In this document: one piece after another, positions 5,641 through 7,550 of the stretch
Layout of the letters: each line of letters opens with the position of its first letter
Numbering within the stretch: the stretch's first letter is position 1
DNA from: Deltaproteobacteria bacterium
GTDB lineage: Bacteria; Desulfobacterota; Binatia; DP-6
Assembly: GCA_005879205.1 (NCBI GenBank)
Contig: VBLD01000012.1
Span: forward strand, 1 to 7,550
DNA length: 7,550 nt
Reading direction: 5' to 3'
The notes under the pieces: model-generated
Databases searched by the model: none
Told to the model about the DNA's origin: nothing
Seen by the model: the letters and a program-made list of their open reading frames with translations, nothing else
Position numbers and translations under genes: made by a program

Positions 5641-6422
5641 ATGCCGGCCCCCCTTACCCTTCCCGTCGAGATATCCTTCCGGGTCACGCTGGATTTGGAG
5701 ACCGCGACGTTCTACGACCTCCAGCGCGAGGTGCGGCGCGAGGCGCGGCAGGCGCTGCTGCGTGCCTTGCGGACGTCGCTCGGCGAGGTCGAGAAGGCGC
5801 TGCTCGCCGCCCCGATCCTCTGCCCGGGCTGCCAGGCGCCGATGCGAAGCCGCGGCAGAACGATGCGCCGGATCGTCACCGTGTTCGGGTCGCTGGCGGT
5901 GCGTCGCGCCCGCTACGGCTGCGCGCCGTGCGGCACGGTCCGCCGGCCGCTCGACGAGTGGATCGGCCTCGCCGAGGGCACGGAGTACACCGCCGCCGTG
6001 CGCGAGCAGGTGCTGTATCTCAGCGCCGACCTTCCCTACGAGCGCGCGGCGGATGTCCTGCGGCACGTCGCCGGCATCGGCATCAGCGGCCGGCAGATCC
6101 AGCGGCTGCTCGAAGCCGAGAGCGAGCACATCCAGGCGGCTATCGGTCAGGTACACCCCGACGGAGAGGCTCCCCTGCGCCGGCGTTTCCGGCGGGCGGG
6201 GAGAGACGGCGCCACGGCGGGCGCGGCGCGCGTCCTCCAGCTCCGCAAGCTCAAGACCTCGGGCCTCTGGGAACAGTACTGGGCGCGCCGCTTCCGGCAG
6301 GAGGGGGCGGTTCCCGCCGAGGCGGCAGGCCGGTCCCAAAGATCGCGCTGAGCGGCGCGGGCACCGTCTTCTGGCCGGGGTCGCCATGCTCCTCCTCGCA
6401 CTCTATCGGTTGCGCACCGCCG
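5511..6422 (+). mobile_element. candidate extent of a decayed ISKra4-like element
   Basis: CGGCGGTGCGC at 5511-5521 is an exact inverted copy of GCGCACCGCCG at 6412-6422. The pair brackets the transposase remnant, 119 bp before its ATG and 60 bp after its stop. This suggests terminal inverted repeats of a roughly 0.9-kb deleted element. No similarity extends beyond the 11 bases and I found no clear target duplication, so the boundaries are tentative. Confidence 0.3.
5641..6351 (+). pseudogene. ISKra4-like transposase with catalytic core deleted
   Basis: 236 codons from ATG 5641. Residues 1-170 match the N-terminal part of ISKra4/UPF0236-like transposases: a helical opening, a zinc-finger pair C61/C64 (ILCPGCQAPMRSRGR) and C94/C97 (RYGCAPCG), PLDEWIGL (103-110), then the helix-turn-helix-like region LPYERAADVLRHVAGIGISG. 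At about 168-192 the sequence loses resemblance (HPDGEAPLRRRFRRAGRDG). It then resumes at 195-222 with ARVLQLRKLKTSGLWEQYW, which looks like the extreme C-terminus of the same family. The DDE/RNase H-like core that should lie between, roughly 200 residues, is missing, so the protein cannot transpose DNA. The frame is intact, so a truncated zinc-finger DNA-binding protein could still be made. Family recognition is from motif memory. Confidence 0.6.
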
Positions 6423-6478
6423 AGCAGACGAGTGCGGGCATCTCGTGAGGGCCCGACATCCGCGTGCCGGCGATATGG
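6352..6478. other. short stretch without a supported gene
   Basis: 127 bases between the transposase remnant and the convergent small minus-strand ORF. It contains the right copy of the 11-bp inverted repeat (6412-6422). I see no RNA gene, no T-rich terminator and no homologous reading frame. Confidence 0.4.
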
Positions 6479-6718
6479 TCACCTCACGCGATGCTGCGGA
6501 CGCACCGGCGCGGTGGGTCCGGCGCGGCGCTCCGGGCGAGCCCGACGACGAGGATTGGCATCCTTCCGCTTGCGCTTGGGGTGGCGGACGCGTTGTCCGG
6601 CCGGCGAGGTCGCTGCCGGGGGTACGACGCCCTGGTCCGGGGCCGAGACCTGCGCGACGATGACCGCAGGCGAGACGGTCGGGAGCAGTGCCAGGACGTA
6701 AGCCGGAAGGCGGCGCAC
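6479..6718 (-). CDS. small putative exported protein
   Basis: 79 codons starting at GTG 6718, 16 bases after the stop of the larger secreted-protein gene. AAGGAG (6729-6724) lies five bases before the GTG, an excellent ribosome binding site. The N-terminus reads like a signal peptide: MRRLPAYVLALLPTVSPAVI, then VAQVSA with likely cleavage after residue 22 or 26. The mature part is Pro/Ala-rich, then strongly basic (HPKRKRKDANPRRRARPERR), and has no recognised domain. The basic tail may be genuine or a frameshifted end, because the composition changes after about residue 42. Gene order suggests co-transcription with the upstream gene. Function unknown. Confidence 0.45.
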   Translation of the reverse strand: MRRLPAYVLALLPTVSPAVIVAQVSAPDQGVVPPAATSPAGQRVRHPKRKRKDANPRRRARPERRAGPTAPVRPQHRVR

Positions 6719-6723
6719 GGCTT

Positions 6724-6729
6724 CTCCTT
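6724..6729 (-). promoter_or_regulatory. Shine-Dalgarno for the small exported ORF
   Basis: AAGGAG on the minus strand, AAGCC spacer, then GTG at 6718. It lies between the stop of the preceding gene (6735-6737) and this start, which is the main reason for calling the small gene real. Confidence 0.5.
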
Positions 6730-6734
6730 CGAAG

Positions 6735-7550
6735 TCATCTCGATACCAGCGGACGAAGCTCCTGCTCCGCGCTCGCGACGAGCGCGAGCATCCGCTCCGC
6801 GACCGGCCGCGCCAGGGTTCCCTTGCTTTCGAGCCGTTGGATCTGGCGACTGAGGGCGACGAGGAGCCGGTGAGCGCGCACCAGGTTTCCGGTGCCGCGC
6901 CGTCCACCCGGGGCCCGGGTCGCGACGACCGCCGCGCCCAGGGAGCGGACCCGCGCGCCGAGCCGCCTCTGCCGTTTCACACCCCCGGCCGTGGCCGGGG
7001 ACATCCCCTGCACCGTTTCGGCCAGCATCTCGACGCGGCAGCCGACGGCTTCCAGCCCGATGAGGGCCACGTGATGGCACAGGTGGTCGGCGCCGCAGGT
7101 GTCCGCCGTACACGGGTCATCGTCGGCGCAGCCGGACGGATCGCGATCGCAGCCCGCGAGGGTTGTCGTGGTGACCGGGGGGAGGGTCGTCGACGTCGTG
7201 CTCGTCGTCGGCGGCCTGCTCGTGGTCGTCGAGCTGGTCGTGGTGGTGGTGGTGTTCTGCGGGATGGTCGTCGAGCTCGTGGCTGCCGGTGAATTCGTGC
7301 TCGTCGTCGTGCTGGTCGTCGTCGCGGTGCCGGGCGTCGTGGTGGATGTGGTGCCCGATCCGAGCTCGAGCCGGAGCGCGGGCCCCTGGCCGGTCTCGCG
7401 CGAGAAGTACAGCGTGCCGTTCTGGCTGTCGTTCTTGATCGTCAACGTGTAGGTGCCCGGTCCGGCCCGGAATGCCGGGGTGACATCCGCGGTGTAGGTC
7501 CCTCCGATGGCCACGGGCCCGATTCCGCCGACCGGGTCCGTGAAGTCGGG
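6735..7550 (-). CDS. secreted modular protein, C-terminal 271 residues (5' end outside window)
   Basis: The frame is open to the right edge, so the gene starts outside; the GTG at 7514 is internal. Order of parts, counting visible residues: 1-66, a beta-rich segment (YTADVTPAF, GTYTLTIKNDSQNGTLYFSRE, then PALRLEL) resembling the last strands of DNRLRE/CBM96-type carbohydrate-binding domains; 67-131, a Thr/Ser/Pro linker with TTTTT-LPP-TTTTL units; 134-161, a Cys module CDRDPSGCADDDPCTADTC followed by GADHLCHH; then a helical, Arg-rich C-terminal domain opened by a Cys (AVGCRVEMLAETV). Such Thr-rich linkers ending in TTTTLAGC followed by a helical tail are frequent in exported proteins of Binatota-like genomes. 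The protein should act outside the cell, perhaps at the surface. No catalytic domain is visible. It ends at TGA 6735-6737. Confidence 0.75.
   Translation of the reverse strand, partial: PDFTDPVGGIGPVAIGGTYTADVTPAFRAGPGTYTLTIKNDSQNGTLYFSRETGQGPALRLELGSGTTSTTTPGTATTTSTTTSTNSPAATSSTTIPQNTTTTTTSSTTTSRPPTTSTTSTTLPPVTTTTLAGCDRDPSGCADDDPCTADTCGADHLCHHVALIGLEAVGCRVEMLAETVQGMSPATAGGVKRQRRLGARVRSLGAAVVATRAPGGRRGTGNLVRAHRLLVALSRQIQRLESKGTLARPVAERMLALVASAEQELRPLVSR
7158..7352 (-). repeat. low-complexity Thr-codon tract
   Basis: About 195 bases of near-repetitive ACG/ACC/ACA triplets on the minus strand (GTCGTGGTGGTG-like on plus) encode the Thr/Ser linker of the secreted protein. The repeats are imperfect and interrupted by Pro, Ala and Asn codons. 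The tract may be prone to slippage that changes linker length in frame. Confidence 0.75.

Noticed and set aside
4422..6701. Long + frame of 759 codons spanning hpnK and the transposase remnant
   Set aside because: Composition is dominated by Arg, Ala, Pro and Gly, no domain is recognisable, and it overlaps better supported genes on the same strand.
7158..7352. Tandem repeat or CRISPR-like array
   Set aside because: The periodicity is three bases and explained by Thr codons in a linker. There are no spacer-repeat units.

Overview
The window is very GC-rich and gene-dense, with GTG and TTG starts and 4-nt gene overlaps. It looks like soil or environmental bacterial DNA, probably an uncultured deltaproteobacterial-type lineage. 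Candidatus Binatota is my best guess. That rests on the long Thr-rich linkers in an exported protein, an HpnK-type hopanoid-associated protein and the GC content. It is inference; no marker gene is present.

Left part (1-1370), a small accessory island on the + strand: the 3' end of a MNT-type nucleotidyltransferase, then a 5'-truncated and frameshifted reverse transcriptase remnant that still shows the YMDD catalytic motif, then a complete Phd/YefM-type antitoxin and VapC (PIN) toxin pair. The stop codon of the RT remnant overlaps the antitoxin start. A TTGACA box and a cluster of CAAGC inverted and direct repeats lie inside the RT 3' end and look like the promoter/operator of the toxin-antitoxin pair.

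Centre (1415-5436): a small exported helical protein (- strand) is divergent from a tight three-gene + strand operon. The operon encodes (i) a 2x[4Fe-4S] ferredoxin fused to a zinc-ribbon/coiled-coil tail, (ii) a DEDDh 3'-5' exonuclease fused to the N-terminal half of UvrC (GIY-YIG nuclease, Cys4 cluster, UVR-like helix, no RNase H half), and (iii) an HpnK-like YdjC/ChbG-fold deacetylase. Spacing is 2 bp and then a 4-nt overlap, so the three should be co-translated. Why an Fe-S protein, a DNA nuclease and a hopanoid-type deacetylase share a transcript is the main open question here.

Right part (5437-7550): an ISKra4-like transposase remnant keeps the N-terminal zinc-finger region and the C-terminal end but has lost its catalytic core; an 11-bp inverted repeat flanks it. 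On the - strand, running in from the right edge, is a secreted modular protein (DNRLRE-like end, Thr-rich linker, DPCTxDTC Cys module, helical C-terminus). It is followed 16 nt later by a small signal-peptide-bearing ORF with an excellent ribosome binding site. No rRNA, tRNA or CRISPR array was seen.
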